Source of the DNA: CAVXZE01 sp964615365
GTDB taxonomy: Bacteria > Myxococcota_A > UBA9160 > UBA6930
Length of the DNA: 64,000 nucleotides
NCBI GenBank assembly: GCA_964615365.1
Contig: CAZTOU010000012.1
Coordinates: forward strand, 1 to 64,000
Direction: 5' to 3'
Part shown: piece after piece, positions 27,746-36,288 of the stretch
Layout: every line of letters begins with the position of its first letter
Numbering within the stretch: position 1 is the first letter of the stretch
Notes under the pieces: generated by a model
Databases searched by the model: none
What the model saw: the letters and a program-made list of their open reading frames with translations, nothing else
What the model was told of the DNA's origin: nothing
Program-made: the position numbers and the translations under genes

Positions 27746-30700
27746 ATGCGAGAATCGCCGCGGACCGAAGACGAGGCAGAGCTGATCGCTGCGGCCGTCC
27801 GACTGGCGCGCCGGCTCCAGGAGCGCGCGGTGGCGCTCCAGACCCCGCAGGAGCGTCGCCAGCAGGCCGAGCTCGACCGGATGATCCAGCACCCCGACGA
27901 CAAGGCGACGCTGGTGCAGATGACCGACCAGGCCTTTCGCTCCCGGGCCGCGAAGCGTTCGGCGGACCAGCTCACGCACATTCTCGACGTGCAGGGCGTG
28001 CCGCGCTTCTTCTCGCCCCTCGACCGCACCCTGCTGCGCGGCTTCCAGTCCTTCGGCGGCTACCTGCCCGGCGTCGCGGTCCCACTGGTGAAGGAGAAGA
28101 TGCACCAGGAGACCGCCAATGTGGTGCTGCCGGCCGAGCCGGAGCTCCTCGCCACCCATCTGCGCGCGCGCCGGGACGAGGGACTGCGCATGAACGTGAA
28201 CTTCCTCGGCGAGGCGCTGCTCGGCGAGGAGGAGGCCGAGCGGCGCCTCGAAGGGTATCTCGCGGCGCTGCAGAACCCCGACATCGAGGTCGTCTCGGTC
28301 AAGATCTCGACGATCTTCTCCCAGATCTCGGCGCTGGCCCGCGAGCAGACGATCCGGACCCTCTGCGATCGCCTGGAGCTCCTGTTTCGCGCAGCCGCGA
28401 AGGAGCGCTTCGCGCGCGCCGACGGAACCGAGGTACCGAAGCTCCTCTACCTCGACATGGAGGAGTACCGCGACCTCGCCATCACCGTCGAAACCTTCCT
28501 CCGCACCCTCGACCGACCCGGCCTCGAGGCAGCCCAGGCCGGGATCGTGCTCCAGGCGTACGTCCCGGACTCGTTCGCCGCTCAGCGTGGAATCACCGAG
28601 TGGGCGATGCGGCGCGTGGCCGCCGGCGGGGCTCCGGTGACCCTGCGCATCGTCAAGGGCGCCAACATGGAGATGGAGCGCGTCGAGGCCTCCCAACGAG
28701 GCTGGCCGGCAGCACCGTTCCAGACCAAGCGGGAGACCGACGCCAACTACAAGCGAATGCTCCGCTTCGCCATCGAGCCGCCCCACGCACAGGCCGTGCG
28801 CGTGGGCCTCGCGTCGCACAACCTCTTCGAGCTGGCCTACGGCCTGGTGCTGGCCGAGGCGCGGGGGGTCCAGGAGCTCGTCCATCTCGAGATGTTGGAG
28901 GGCATGGCGAACCCCCAGCGGCGCGCGCTCTTCGAGGAGACCAGGGATCTGCTGCTCTACGCACCGGCGTGCCCACGCGAGGACTTCATCCACGCCATCG
29001 GGTACCTGGTTCGCCGACTCGACGAGAACACCGGCCCCGACAACTTTCTGCGACACGCCTTCCGCCTCTCGGTGGATTCCGAGGAGTGGCGGCAGCTCGA
29101 GCGGGACTTCGTCGAGGCGTTCGAGGCGATTCCCACACTGGGGGAAGGTCCGCGTCGCACGCAGAACCGGGGAGCGCCGCCGCCCGCGCCGTCGTCCGTG
29201 GCCGGCGAGGACTGGCCCGCCTTCCGCAATGAGCCCGATACCGACTTCGCCCTTCCCCATCACGCGGACTGGGCGCAGTCCATCGTCGAGACCTGGCGGG
29301 ATCGTCACGGGACGCGCGCCCTCGAAGTTCCCCTCGTGGTGGCGGGACGGGAGATCTTCGAGGGTCGTCCCAGCGGAGAGTCGAGCGACCCCTCTCGACC
29401 GGATACCGTCGTGGCGCGGTTTCGGGTGGCGACGACGGACGACGTCGACGAGGCCGTCGCCTGTGCCCGCGCCGACCCGGACGGTTGGCGAGCCCTCTCG
29501 GCCGGCGAGCGCGGCGACCTGCTGCGACGCGCCGCCCAGCGCATTCGCGAGCAGCGCGCCGACCTCATCGGCATCGCCCTCGCCGAGGGCGGCAAGGTGG
29601 TGCTCGAGTCCGACCCCGAGGTCTCCGAGGCCGTCGACTTCTGCGAGTTCTACGCCCAGAGCGCAGAGGGCTTCGCCGAATTGCCGGGCGTGGAGGCGCA
29701 CGCGGCCGGCGTGGTCGCCGTGATCCCTCCCTGGAACTTCCCCATCGCCATTCCCTGTGGCGGCATCGCAGCGGGGCTGGCTGCGGGCCACACCGTCGTC
29801 CTGAAGCCCTCACCCCAGACGGTCGCCACCGCCTGGCTGCTGTGCCAGTGCTTCTGGTCCGCCGGCGTGAGCCGGCGCGCGCTCCAGTTCGTGTACGGCG
29901 AGAATGAGGACGCGGCCACGCGCCTCGCCACCCACGAGGACGTCGACACCGTGATCTTCACGGGCGGCACGGCCACGGCGTTTCATCTGCTCCGCCTCGA
30001 CCCCGGGATTCGGCTCCTCGCCGAGACGGGTGGCAAGAACGCCACCATCGTGACCGCGATGTCCGACCGCGACCTGGCCATCAAGCAGGTGGTGCAGTCG
30101 GCCTTCGGTCACGCGGGGCAGAAGTGTTCGGCCACGTCGCTCCTGATCCTGGAGCGCGAGATCTACGAGGACGAAGACTTCCGGCGCGCGCTCCGTGATG
30201 CGGTGGAGAGCCTGCCCGTGGGCTCCGCCTGGGATCTCGCGACGCTGATGGGTCCCCTGATCCGGCCGCCGGAGGGGCCGCTCGAGCGCGCCTTGAAGGA
30301 GCTCGAAGCCGGGGAGACGTGGGAGGTCCGCCCGAGGCGGTTGGAGGACAACCCGTGCCTGTGGTCGCCCGGCGTCAAGTGGGGCGTCCAGCCCGGCAGC
30401 GTCACCCACACCACGGAGTTCTTCGGCCCGGTGCTCGGCGTGATGTGCGCTGGCGATCTCGACCTGGCCATCGACCTGGTCCACCAGACCGGCTATGGGC
30501 TCACCTCCGGTCTGCAGAGTCTGGATGACCGCGAGCAGGAGCACTGGGCGCGGCGGGTGCGCGCCGGCAACCTCTACGTGAACCGCGGCACCACCGGCGC
30601 GATCGTGCTGCGCCAGCCCTTCGGCGGCATGGCCCGGAGCGCCGTCGGACCCGGCATCAAGGCCGGCGGGCCGAACTACGTGGCGTCACTGATGCGTTTT

Positions 30701-31363
30701 CGAGAGGTGGAGGATCGCGCCGAGGTCGGGCCGCTCGAGGATGCGCGCACCCTGTCCCTGCTCTCGGAGCTCGCTCGGCGCGCGGCCCTCGAGCCGGCAG
30801 CCCTGTCGCACCTGCGCCGGGCGGCGGTGAGCTTTGAGCGCGCCATGGCCGAGGAGTTCGGGCGCGAGCACGACAGCTTCCTCCTGATTGGCCAGGACAA
30901 CCTGCGCCGCTACCTGCCGGTCGGGCCCCTGCGCATCCGAGTCCATCCCGAGGACAGCGCCTTCGACCTCCTCGCCCGGACCATCGCCGCCCGCGCCGCC
31001 CGCTGCGCCGTCACCGTGAGCTCGCCTCCGGAGGAGCCTAATCCGACCGTCGAGCTCCTCCACGAGCTCACGGAGTCGTGGGCCGCATCGATCGAGTTCG
31101 TGGAGGAGTCCGACCTGGCGGTCGCCGACGCGATTCGAGGCGGTCAGACCGAGCGCGTGCGATACGCGGATCCCGCGCGCGTGGCCGACGTCGTGCGCCG
31201 GGCCGCCGCGGAGGTCGGCTTCTACCTGGCGACCGCTCCCGTGCTCGCCGTCGGCCGGATCGAGCTGCTCCACTACCTTCGCGAGCAGAGCCTGTGCGTG
31301 GACTATCACCGCTACGGCAATCTCGGCGCCCGCACGGGAGAGGCGCGAACGACGGTCACGTGA
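27746..31363 (+). CDS. putA: Bifunctional proline dehydrogenase / P5C dehydrogenase
   Basis: PutA oxidises proline to glutamate in two steps: FAD-dependent proline dehydrogenase, then NAD-dependent P5C dehydrogenase, with channelling between them. In the 1205 residues the N-terminal barrel (about 70-440) has NVNFLGEALLGEEEA, SVKISTIFSQIS, RIVKGANMEMERVEA and the C-terminal FIHAIGYLVRRLDENT motif. The aldehyde dehydrogenase half (about 510-985) has IPPWNFPIAIPCG, the general-base motif LAETGGKNATIV and the catalytic Cys in GHAGQKCSAT. A further ~200-residue C-terminal domain is present. There is no N-terminal DNA-binding domain, so it is not the autoregulatory form. The start is ATG 27746. Confidence 0.96.
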   Translation: MRESPRTEDEAELIAAAVRLARRLQERAVALQTPQERRQQAELDRMIQHPDDKATLVQMTDQAFRSRAAKRSADQLTHILDVQGVPRFFSPLDRTLLRGFQSFGGYLPGVAVPLVKEKMHQETANVVLPAEPELLATHLRARRDEGLRMNVNFLGEALLGEEEAERRLEGYLAALQNPDIEVVSVKISTIFSQISALAREQTIRTLCDRLELLFRAAAKERFARADGTEVPKLLYLDMEEYRDLAITVETFLRTLDRPGLEAAQAGIVLQAYVPDSFAAQRGITEWAMRRVAAGGAPVTLRIVKGANMEMERVEASQRGWPAAPFQTKRETDANYKRMLRFAIEPPHAQAVRVGLASHNLFELAYGLVLAEARGVQELVHLEMLEGMANPQRRALFEETRDLLLYAPACPREDFIHAIGYLVRRLDENTGPDNFLRHAFRLSVDSEEWRQLERDFVEAFEAIPTLGEGPRRTQNRGAPPPAPSSVAGEDWPAFRNEPDTDFALPHHADWAQSIVETWRDRHGTRALEVPLVVAGREIFEGRPSGESSDPSRPDTVVARFRVATTDDVDEAVACARADPDGWRALSAGERGDLLRRAAQRIREQRADLIGIALAEGGKVVLESDPEVSEAVDFCEFYAQSAEGFAELPGVEAHAAGVVAVIPPWNFPIAIPCGGIAAGLAAGHTVVLKPSPQTVATAWLLCQCFWSAGVSRRALQFVYGENEDAATRLATHEDVDTVIFTGGTATAFHLLRLDPGIRLLAETGGKNATIVTAMSDRDLAIKQVVQSAFGHAGQKCSATSLLILEREIYEDEDFRRALRDAVESLPVGSAWDLATLMGPLIRPPEGPLERALKELEAGETWEVRPRRLEDNPCLWSPGVKWGVQPGSVTHTTEFFGPVLGVMCAGDLDLAIDLVHQTGYGLTSGLQSLDDREQEHWARRVRAGNLYVNRGTTGAIVLRQPFGGMARSAVGPGIKAGGPNYVASLMRFREVEDRAEVGPLEDARTLSLLSELARRAALEPAALSHLRRAAVSFERAMAEEFGREHDSFLLIGQDNLRRYLPVGPLRIRVHPEDSAFDLLARTIAARAARCAVTVSSPPEEPNPTVELLHELTESWAASIEFVEESDLAVADAIRGGQTERVRYADPARVADVVRRAAAEVGFYLATAPVLAVGRIELLHYLREQSLCVDYHRYGNLGARTGEARTTVT

Positions 31364-31458
31364 AGCTCGGTGACCGCGATCCGCGATCGAAAAAGAGAGA
31401 GACAACTCAGGAACTTCAACCACTTAGACTACAAATGCTAGAGCCCCTTCTCTCTTTC

Positions 31459-33039
31459 TCAGCGCACCGGCTCGTCGCCGTACGCCTCTCGGGATCGGCG
31501 CAGTAGCTCCTCGGCGTAGATCCGGGCCGCACGTCCCTTCGCGCTGCGCGGGCCGTAGAGATTCGCCGCGGCCTGCATGAATCGGGTGGCCGACGCGAAG
31601 CGCCCCTGCTCCGCCAGGAGCAAGGCGACGAAGCGCGCCACGCTGGCGAGATCCGGATCGAGGGCGAAGGCCTCCCGGGCCTTGCGCGCGCCGAGGAAGC
31701 GCGAGCTCTCCTTGGCTTCGAGTGCCTCGAGGATCCCGAGACGCCGGAATCCCAGGTTGAGTCGGAGAGCTTGTGCGAGCGCCGCGGTCAACGCGACGTG
31801 GTCGACGAAGGGAAGGACGTTGGCGTGGACACCTCCGGGACCGAAGCGGCGCCCGCGCAGGAGTCCGACGATCCTCTGGTTCGCCGGATCGAGCTCCAGG
31901 GAAATCCCGGCCGGGTTCATGATCGAGTCGAGGTCCGGGTTGATGTGAACGGCACCAAAGAGGTGCAGCACCTCGTGCGTCAGGGTGCGGCTCTCCACCT
32001 GCCCCGGCTCGAGGCGGACGAGCGTCCGCCGTCCCAGGTACTCCGCCTGGCCGAGGCGCCGCGGGCGTCGCCGGTCGGGGGCGGGACGTTCGCTGAATGC
32101 GACGACGATCCCGCCCGTGGGAAGTGTCCCCGCGCTCGAGAGGAAGGCCTCCCCGATTGCGGCCAGCCGGCTCCCGGCACCGCTCGACCTGAAGGGCGCC
32201 AAGGAGATCGGAACGAAAGCGGTCTCCAACGCCGGATCGAGGGACGCGGAGAGCGAAGCCCAGATCCCGCGGAGCCGCATCCGCCAAAAGGGGGATTCGC
32301 GCACGGTCTCGTCGGCGTAGCAGTGCACCACGACGACCCGCCGTCGGGACCAACGCGCATCGAGCCGCTGGAGCATGCGAAACGCGGCGAAGGCGCTCTC
32401 AGGATCGAGATCCGCGAACCAGACGTGGTCCGCGAGCTGTGAGCGAGCCTCCTCTCGGAAGCCCCCGGCGAGAAGCGACCGAGCCGCTTGAAGCTGTGCC
32501 CACGGGTCGTAGGGATGCGCCTCCGCCACTCGAAGCGCCTCGACCCAATCCGCGCTCGAGCGCCGCGGCGCTCGGCCGGTGAGCTCGACGAGTTCTGCGT
32601 GGGCCTCGAGGTGGAGGGGCTCCGCGCGCAACGCCCGCTCCAGCGCCTGGCGTGCGGCGGCCGCGTTGCCGGCACCGCGTTCCAGGCGTGCGACGAGCAC
32701 CAGCGCATCCGAATGCTCGGGTGACCGCGCGAGGACTTCGTCCGCGAAGCGCCGGGCCACGTCCGTTTCCTCACGCACCAGGGCCACGCGCGCCAGGCCG
32801 ACACGCGGTGAGGTGGCATCCCGATCCGCCTCGAGGGCGCGACGGAATCGCATCTCGGCGACATCGATCTCGCCGCGCGCCAACGCCAGCTCCCCGAGCT
32901 CCACGAGGGTGACCACGAGCTGGCTCTCGGTGTGGACGGGAGCAGCCTCGGGCAGCTCCTTCGCAACGCGAGCCGGGCTCTGGCAGCTCGTCAGGAGCAC
33001 CAGAAGAGGCGCGAGGCCCAGGCAGAGAAGCCCCCGCAT
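31459..33039 (-). CDS. Lipoprotein with TPR-like repeats and a metzincin-type zinc peptidase motif
   Basis: From ATG 33039 the 526-residue protein starts with a lipoprotein signal (MRGLLCLGLAPLLVLLTSC). TPR-like helical repeats follow (about 35-200). Further on is HEVLHLFGAVH, the HExxHxxGxxH zinc site of metzincins, and 12 residues later SIMNP, a plausible Met-turn. A second helical repeat region ends the protein. It is probably an envelope-anchored peptidase. I prefer ATG 33039 to GTG 33057 because a GAGAGG site lies 10 bases upstream of the former. That site is buried in a perfect hairpin (33040-33060), which may throttle translation. Substrate unknown. Confidence 0.8.
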   Translation of the reverse strand: MRGLLCLGLAPLLVLLTSCQSPARVAKELPEAAPVHTESQLVVTLVELGELALARGEIDVAEMRFRRALEADRDATSPRVGLARVALVREETDVARRFADEVLARSPEHSDALVLVARLERGAGNAAAARQALERALRAEPLHLEAHAELVELTGRAPRRSSADWVEALRVAEAHPYDPWAQLQAARSLLAGGFREEARSQLADHVWFADLDPESAFAAFRMLQRLDARWSRRRVVVVHCYADETVRESPFWRMRLRGIWASLSASLDPALETAFVPISLAPFRSSGAGSRLAAIGEAFLSSAGTLPTGGIVVAFSERPAPDRRRPRRLGQAEYLGRRTLVRLEPGQVESRTLTHEVLHLFGAVHINPDLDSIMNPAGISLELDPANQRIVGLLRGRRFGPGGVHANVLPFVDHVALTAALAQALRLNLGFRRLGILEALEAKESSRFLGARKAREAFALDPDLASVARFVALLLAEQGRFASATRFMQAAANLYGPRSAKGRAARIYAEELLRRSREAYGDEPVR

Positions 33040-33060
33040 GCGGTGAGAACCTCTCACCGC
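33040..33060 (-). promoter_or_regulatory. Perfect hairpin over the ribosome binding site of the metzincin lipoprotein
   Basis: GCGGTGAGA pairs with TCTCACCGC around a 3-base loop and ends one base before the ATG at 33039. It contains the only good ribosome binding site (GAGAGG). It could be a protein operator or a translational switch. Confidence 0.4.
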
Positions 33061-33282
33061 TGTCCGCCCCGCAATCGCTCCGCCGAGTCTTTCATGGATG
33101 AACCCCTTCGAGTCCTAGTATCGGACATCTGGAGCCGACGCTCGCGACGACGACTTCTCCGAGATTGCGCTGCTCGAGGCGGCCGAGCATCCACACAGTC
33201 CGGTGCATGCCCTTCGCGAATTGACGCGGAGTCGACCGAGTCGGCACTTCCCGGATGCGCAACAGCGTCCCTCTGGGGCTGT

Positions 33283-33301
33283 CGGATTTGGCAAAAATCC
33301 G
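33283..33301. promoter_or_regulatory. Palindrome next to a -10-like box upstream of gltA
   Basis: CGGATTT and AAATCCG form 7-base arms around GGCAA, directly followed by CTAGGGT, which resembles the -10 boxes of GC-rich genomes. A regulator of citrate synthase may bind here. Confidence 0.35.
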
Positions 33302-33328
33302 CTAGGGTGCTGGCCCGGAACGTGTCCA

Positions 33329-33343
33329 TTCGACTACGTCGAA
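33329..33343. promoter_or_regulatory. Second palindrome upstream of gltA
   Basis: TTCGAC-TAC-GTCGAA, a perfect 6-base inverted repeat, lies 28 bases after the first palindrome and about 170 bases before the gltA start codon. Confidence 0.3.
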
Positions 33344-33515
33344 AAGCCATTATCGACAGGTTGAGTGCGCCTGTCGGGAGGTTGGCGTCCGTGTTCACAG
33401 GAGGCCACGGGTAGCGGGAGCCGCGTGCCTCGAATCGGAGTCGATCGATCCGAGCCAGTCACCCCTTTTCATTTCCCGATCCCCAATAAGATGATTCTCG
33501 AAAGAGGAGGTAGGA

Positions 33516-34814
33516 ATGTCGCTTAAGGATGTCTTGAGAGAGAAGATCGAGGCGCACCGTCCGCGGACCACGGCGCTGGTCAAGAAGCACGGTGACGTCA
33601 AGATCGGTGAGGTGACCATCGCCCAGGCCATCGGCGGCGCGCGGGGCGTGCGCTGCCTCGTCACCGACATCTCGTATCTGGACCCCGAGGAGGGGATTCG
33701 GTTCCGAGGAATGACCATCCCGGAGGTCATGGAAGCACTGCCCAGGCCGAAGGGGAAGGACTTCCCCTACGTCGAAGCCTTCTGGTACCTCCTGCTGACG
33801 GGCGATATCCCGACCGAGAAGCAGGCACTGGAGGTCGTCGAGGATTTCAAGGCCAGGAGCCAGGTACCCCAGTACGTCTTCGATCTGCTCCGGACGCTGC
33901 CGCGCGACAGCCATCCGATGACGATGTTCTCCGCGGCCATCGTCGCCATGCAGCGCGAGTCGAAGTTCGCGAAGAACTACAAGGAGAACTACGACAGGAT
34001 GACCGCGTGGGAGTCCATGTACGAGGACTCCAACGACATTCTGGCGAGGATTCCGGCCATCGCGGCGTACATCTTCCGGATGAAGTATCGCAACGACACG
34101 CCGATCGCCCCCAATCCGGACCTCGACCTCGGCGGCAACTTCGCCCACATGATGGGGATCGACCCGCCCTACGATGATGTCGCGAGGATGTACTTCATCC
34201 TGCACTCCGACCACGAGTCCGGCAACGCATCGGCCCACGCCACACACCTGGTCGCCTCCACCCTCTCCGACGCCTACTACGCGCTGTCCGGCGGCATCAA
34301 CGCCCTCGCCGGGCCGCTGCACGGACTGGCCAACGAGGAGGTGCTCCGCTGGATCCAGGGCGTCTTCGAGAAGCTGGGTGGCAAGATCCCGACCCAGGAA
34401 GAGCTGAAGAAGTTCCTGTGGGACACGCTGAACAGCGGCCAGGTGATTCCGGGCTACGGCCACGCCGTGCTCCGGAAGACCGACCCGCGCTACATGTCGC
34501 AGCGCGAGTACTGCCTGAAGCACCTGCCCGACGACGATCTCTTCAAGGTCGTGTCCGGGATCTACGAGGTCGCCCCGGACATCCTCCGGGAGCAGGGCAA
34601 GGCCAAGAACCCGTGGCCCAACGTCGACGCCCAGTCCGGCGTGATTCAGTGGTACTACGGGCTCACCGAGTACGAGTTCTACACGGTGCTGTTCGGCGTC
34701 GGAAGAGCGATCGGCGTTCTCGCCAACATCACCTGGGACAGGGCTCTCGGCTACGCCATCGAGCGACCCAAGTCGCTCACCACCGCCATGCTCGAGAAGA
34801 CCGCCGGGGTCTGA
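33516..34814 (+). CDS. gltA: Citrate synthase, eukaryote-like type
   Basis: Citrate synthase condenses acetyl-CoA and oxaloacetate at the entry of the TCA cycle. The 432 residues contain the active-site His motifs GPLHGLANEEVL and GYGHAVLRKTDPR and the Asp in NVDAQSGV. Segments such as FRGMTIPEV, SAAIVAMQRESKFA and YGLTEYEFYTVLFGVGRAIG resemble mitochondrial citrate synthases more than the E. coli enzyme. Eukaryote-like citrate synthases are known from Geobacter, which fits a delta-proteobacterial origin. A strong AGGAGG site precedes ATG 33516 and a GC-rich terminator follows. Confidence 0.95.
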   Translation: MSLKDVLREKIEAHRPRTTALVKKHGDVKIGEVTIAQAIGGARGVRCLVTDISYLDPEEGIRFRGMTIPEVMEALPRPKGKDFPYVEAFWYLLLTGDIPTEKQALEVVEDFKARSQVPQYVFDLLRTLPRDSHPMTMFSAAIVAMQRESKFAKNYKENYDRMTAWESMYEDSNDILARIPAIAAYIFRMKYRNDTPIAPNPDLDLGGNFAHMMGIDPPYDDVARMYFILHSDHESGNASAHATHLVASTLSDAYYALSGGINALAGPLHGLANEEVLRWIQGVFEKLGGKIPTQEELKKFLWDTLNSGQVIPGYGHAVLRKTDPRYMSQREYCLKHLPDDDLFKVVSGIYEVAPDILREQGKAKNPWPNVDAQSGVIQWYYGLTEYEFYTVLFGVGRAIGVLANITWDRALGYAIERPKSLTTAMLEKTAGV

Positions 34815-34841
34815 TCTAGCAGCTAGATCGTCTCAGTATCG

Positions 34842-34873
34842 GAAGAGGGGCCCTGGTCACGGGGCCCCTCTTC
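34842..34873 (+). terminator. Strong hairpin terminator after gltA
   Basis: GAAGAGGGGCCC pairs perfectly with GGGCCCCTCTTC (12 bp, 8-base loop), 28 bases after the gltA stop. The T-tract is short (TTCTCACTCT), so it may work partly with Rho. Confidence 0.75.
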
Positions 34874-34920
34874 TCACTCTGTGAGGCCGGTGTTCCCTGG
34901 ACGAGAACGGAGGCTCGACG

Positions 34921-35661
34921 TTGAGAGAGTTCGCACCTGGGATCCATCTGGTCGAGTCGACGGTTCGGTTCTACGGTGTGAGGGTCCAGACGCGGATGAC
35001 CGTCATCCGGCTCTCGGACTCGCGCCTGTTCGTCCATTCCCCCGTCGGACTCGATGCCGCGACCCGACGCGCTCTCGACGAGCTCGGCGAGGTCGCGTTC
35101 ATCGTCTCCCCCAACAAAATCCACCATCTCGCCATCGGTGAGTACATCGACGCCTATCCGGAGGCGAAGGCCTTCGCCTCTCCGGGCCTTCCCGAGCGCC
35201 GCCCCGACCTCGCGTTCGACGGCGTTCTCGGTGACCAGCCGGATCCGGCCTGGGCCACGGAGCTCGACCAGGCGGAGATCCGCGGCAACATCTTCTTCTC
35301 CGAGATCGTCTTCCTGCATCGGGCATCGCGGACCCTGCTGGTGGCCGACCTGGTCGAGAACTTCGACCGCGGGACCGCATCCGCCCTTGGGCGAATCCTG
35401 GCGCGTCTCTTCGGCGTCGGATCGGAGCCGGTGGCCTCGCCGGAACACCGCCTCTACACGAGCGATGCCGGGGCTGCCGCCGAGTCCTTCGAACGCATCC
35501 AGTCCTGGGACTTCGAGCGGATCGTCCTCTCGCACGGCTCGCTGATCGAGTCCGATGGTCGCGCGATCATGAAGGCGGTCGGCGAGCACCTCCTCCGCCG
35601 GGCTCGCAGACGACCCGCGGTAGTCAAGAGGATCCTCGCCGCGCTCGCGCGCCTCCAGTAG
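34921..35661 (+). CDS. DUF4336 protein, metallo-beta-lactamase-like fold
   Basis: The 246-residue protein starts at TTG 34921, chosen because GGAGG lies a few bases upstream and no closer ATG gives a full N-terminus. It shows the DUF4336 pattern: PGIHLVESTVRFYGVRVQTR, LFVHSPVGLD, the SPNKIHHLAIGEYIDAYP segment and a late VLSHG motif. The family is distantly related to metallo-beta-lactamases but lacks the usual HxHxDH metal motif. Reaction unknown. It is transcribed away from the gltA terminator and converges with the enoyl-CoA hydratase relic. Confidence 0.7.
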   Translation: MREFAPGIHLVESTVRFYGVRVQTRMTVIRLSDSRLFVHSPVGLDAATRRALDELGEVAFIVSPNKIHHLAIGEYIDAYPEAKAFASPGLPERRPDLAFDGVLGDQPDPAWATELDQAEIRGNIFFSEIVFLHRASRTLLVADLVENFDRGTASALGRILARLFGVGSEPVASPEHRLYTSDAGAAAESFERIQSWDFERIVLSHGSLIESDGRAIMKAVGEHLLRRARRRPAVVKRILAALARLQ

Positions 35662-35687
35662 GCGCCGCCCCCCTTTCGGCGAGGGGC

Positions 35688-36191
35688 TCAGTTTCCCGTG
35701 AACTCGGGCTTCCGCTTCTCGAGGAACGACTGGATGCCCTCCCGGAAGTCGTCGGTGGACGCGGTCAGCATCCACTGGTCGTGATCCATGTGCATGATGG
35801 AACGATCCAGGGCCGAGATCACGGCGTTCACGCTCTGCTTGATCATCTGCGCTGGAAGGGGCGGCTGCCGCGCGTAGTCCTCGGCCATCGCGAGCGCCCT
35901 CTCCATCAGCTCTTCTGGATCGACGACCTCGTCGTAGAACCCCCACCGGAGCAGGGTGGCCCCCACCCCGCCGGTGCGATCTGCGTCACGGAGGTCCGCG
36001 CCCGCGCTGAAGTGCTTGCCCTTGCCAGTGAAAACCACGGCGCGGGTCTCCACGTCTTCCCGAAACGCCCGGGCGGCTCGGGTGATCTCCAGCATGAGAT
36101 CGTGATTCAGCGCGTTCAGCTTCTCCGGTCGATCGAAGCTGACGACGGCGATGTTCCCGTTCCTGGTGATCTCCAGAAGCTCGTGAGCCAC
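35688..36191 (-). pseudogene. Enoyl-CoA hydratase with an in-frame internal deletion
   Basis: From GTG 36191 (GGGAGGG site 8-9 bases upstream) the 167 residues begin like a normal crotonase: AVVSFDRPEKLNALNHDLML and KGKHFSAGADLRDA, the first oxyanion-hole region. They then jump directly to TLLRWGFYDEVVDPEELMER, the C-terminal third. The usual protein is about 255-260 residues; some 90 are missing, including the second oxyanion-hole segment (GGG) and the region with the catalytic acid. The join is around 35965, and the frame is kept throughout. It should not be an active hydratase, although it could still be translated. Confidence 0.75.
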
Positions 36192-36288
36192 GATCGATCC
36201 CTCCCCGAAACGGCCCGCGCCTGCGCGAGGCGACTCGGGCAGACGGCTCGGCGGGCCGCCGACGCGCGAGCGTATCACATCGCCAGCC

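Larger units (their letters stand above)
33061..33515. other. Gene-poor control region upstream of gltA
   Basis: About 455 bases without a gene I can defend. A plus-strand frame from about 33116 to 33361 shows some G/C bias at third positions but has no start codon. The region holds two palindromes (33283-33301 and 33329-33343), a TAGGGT box right after the first, and the gltA ribosome binding site (AAGAGGAGG at 33502-33510). Confidence 0.45.

Noticed and set aside
31391..31457. Terminator formed by AAAGAGAGA and TCTCTCTTT between putA and the lipoprotein gene
   Set aside because: The arms pair, but the loop is about 48 bases and the stem is AT/GA-rich; too weak to call.
33116..33361. Plus-strand frame reading DDDFSEIALLEAAEHPHS between the lipoprotein and gltA
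   Set aside because: The first codons look coding-like, but there is no start codon or ribosome binding site, the second half is compositionally poor, and no family is recognisable. It could be another remnant, but the support is too weak.
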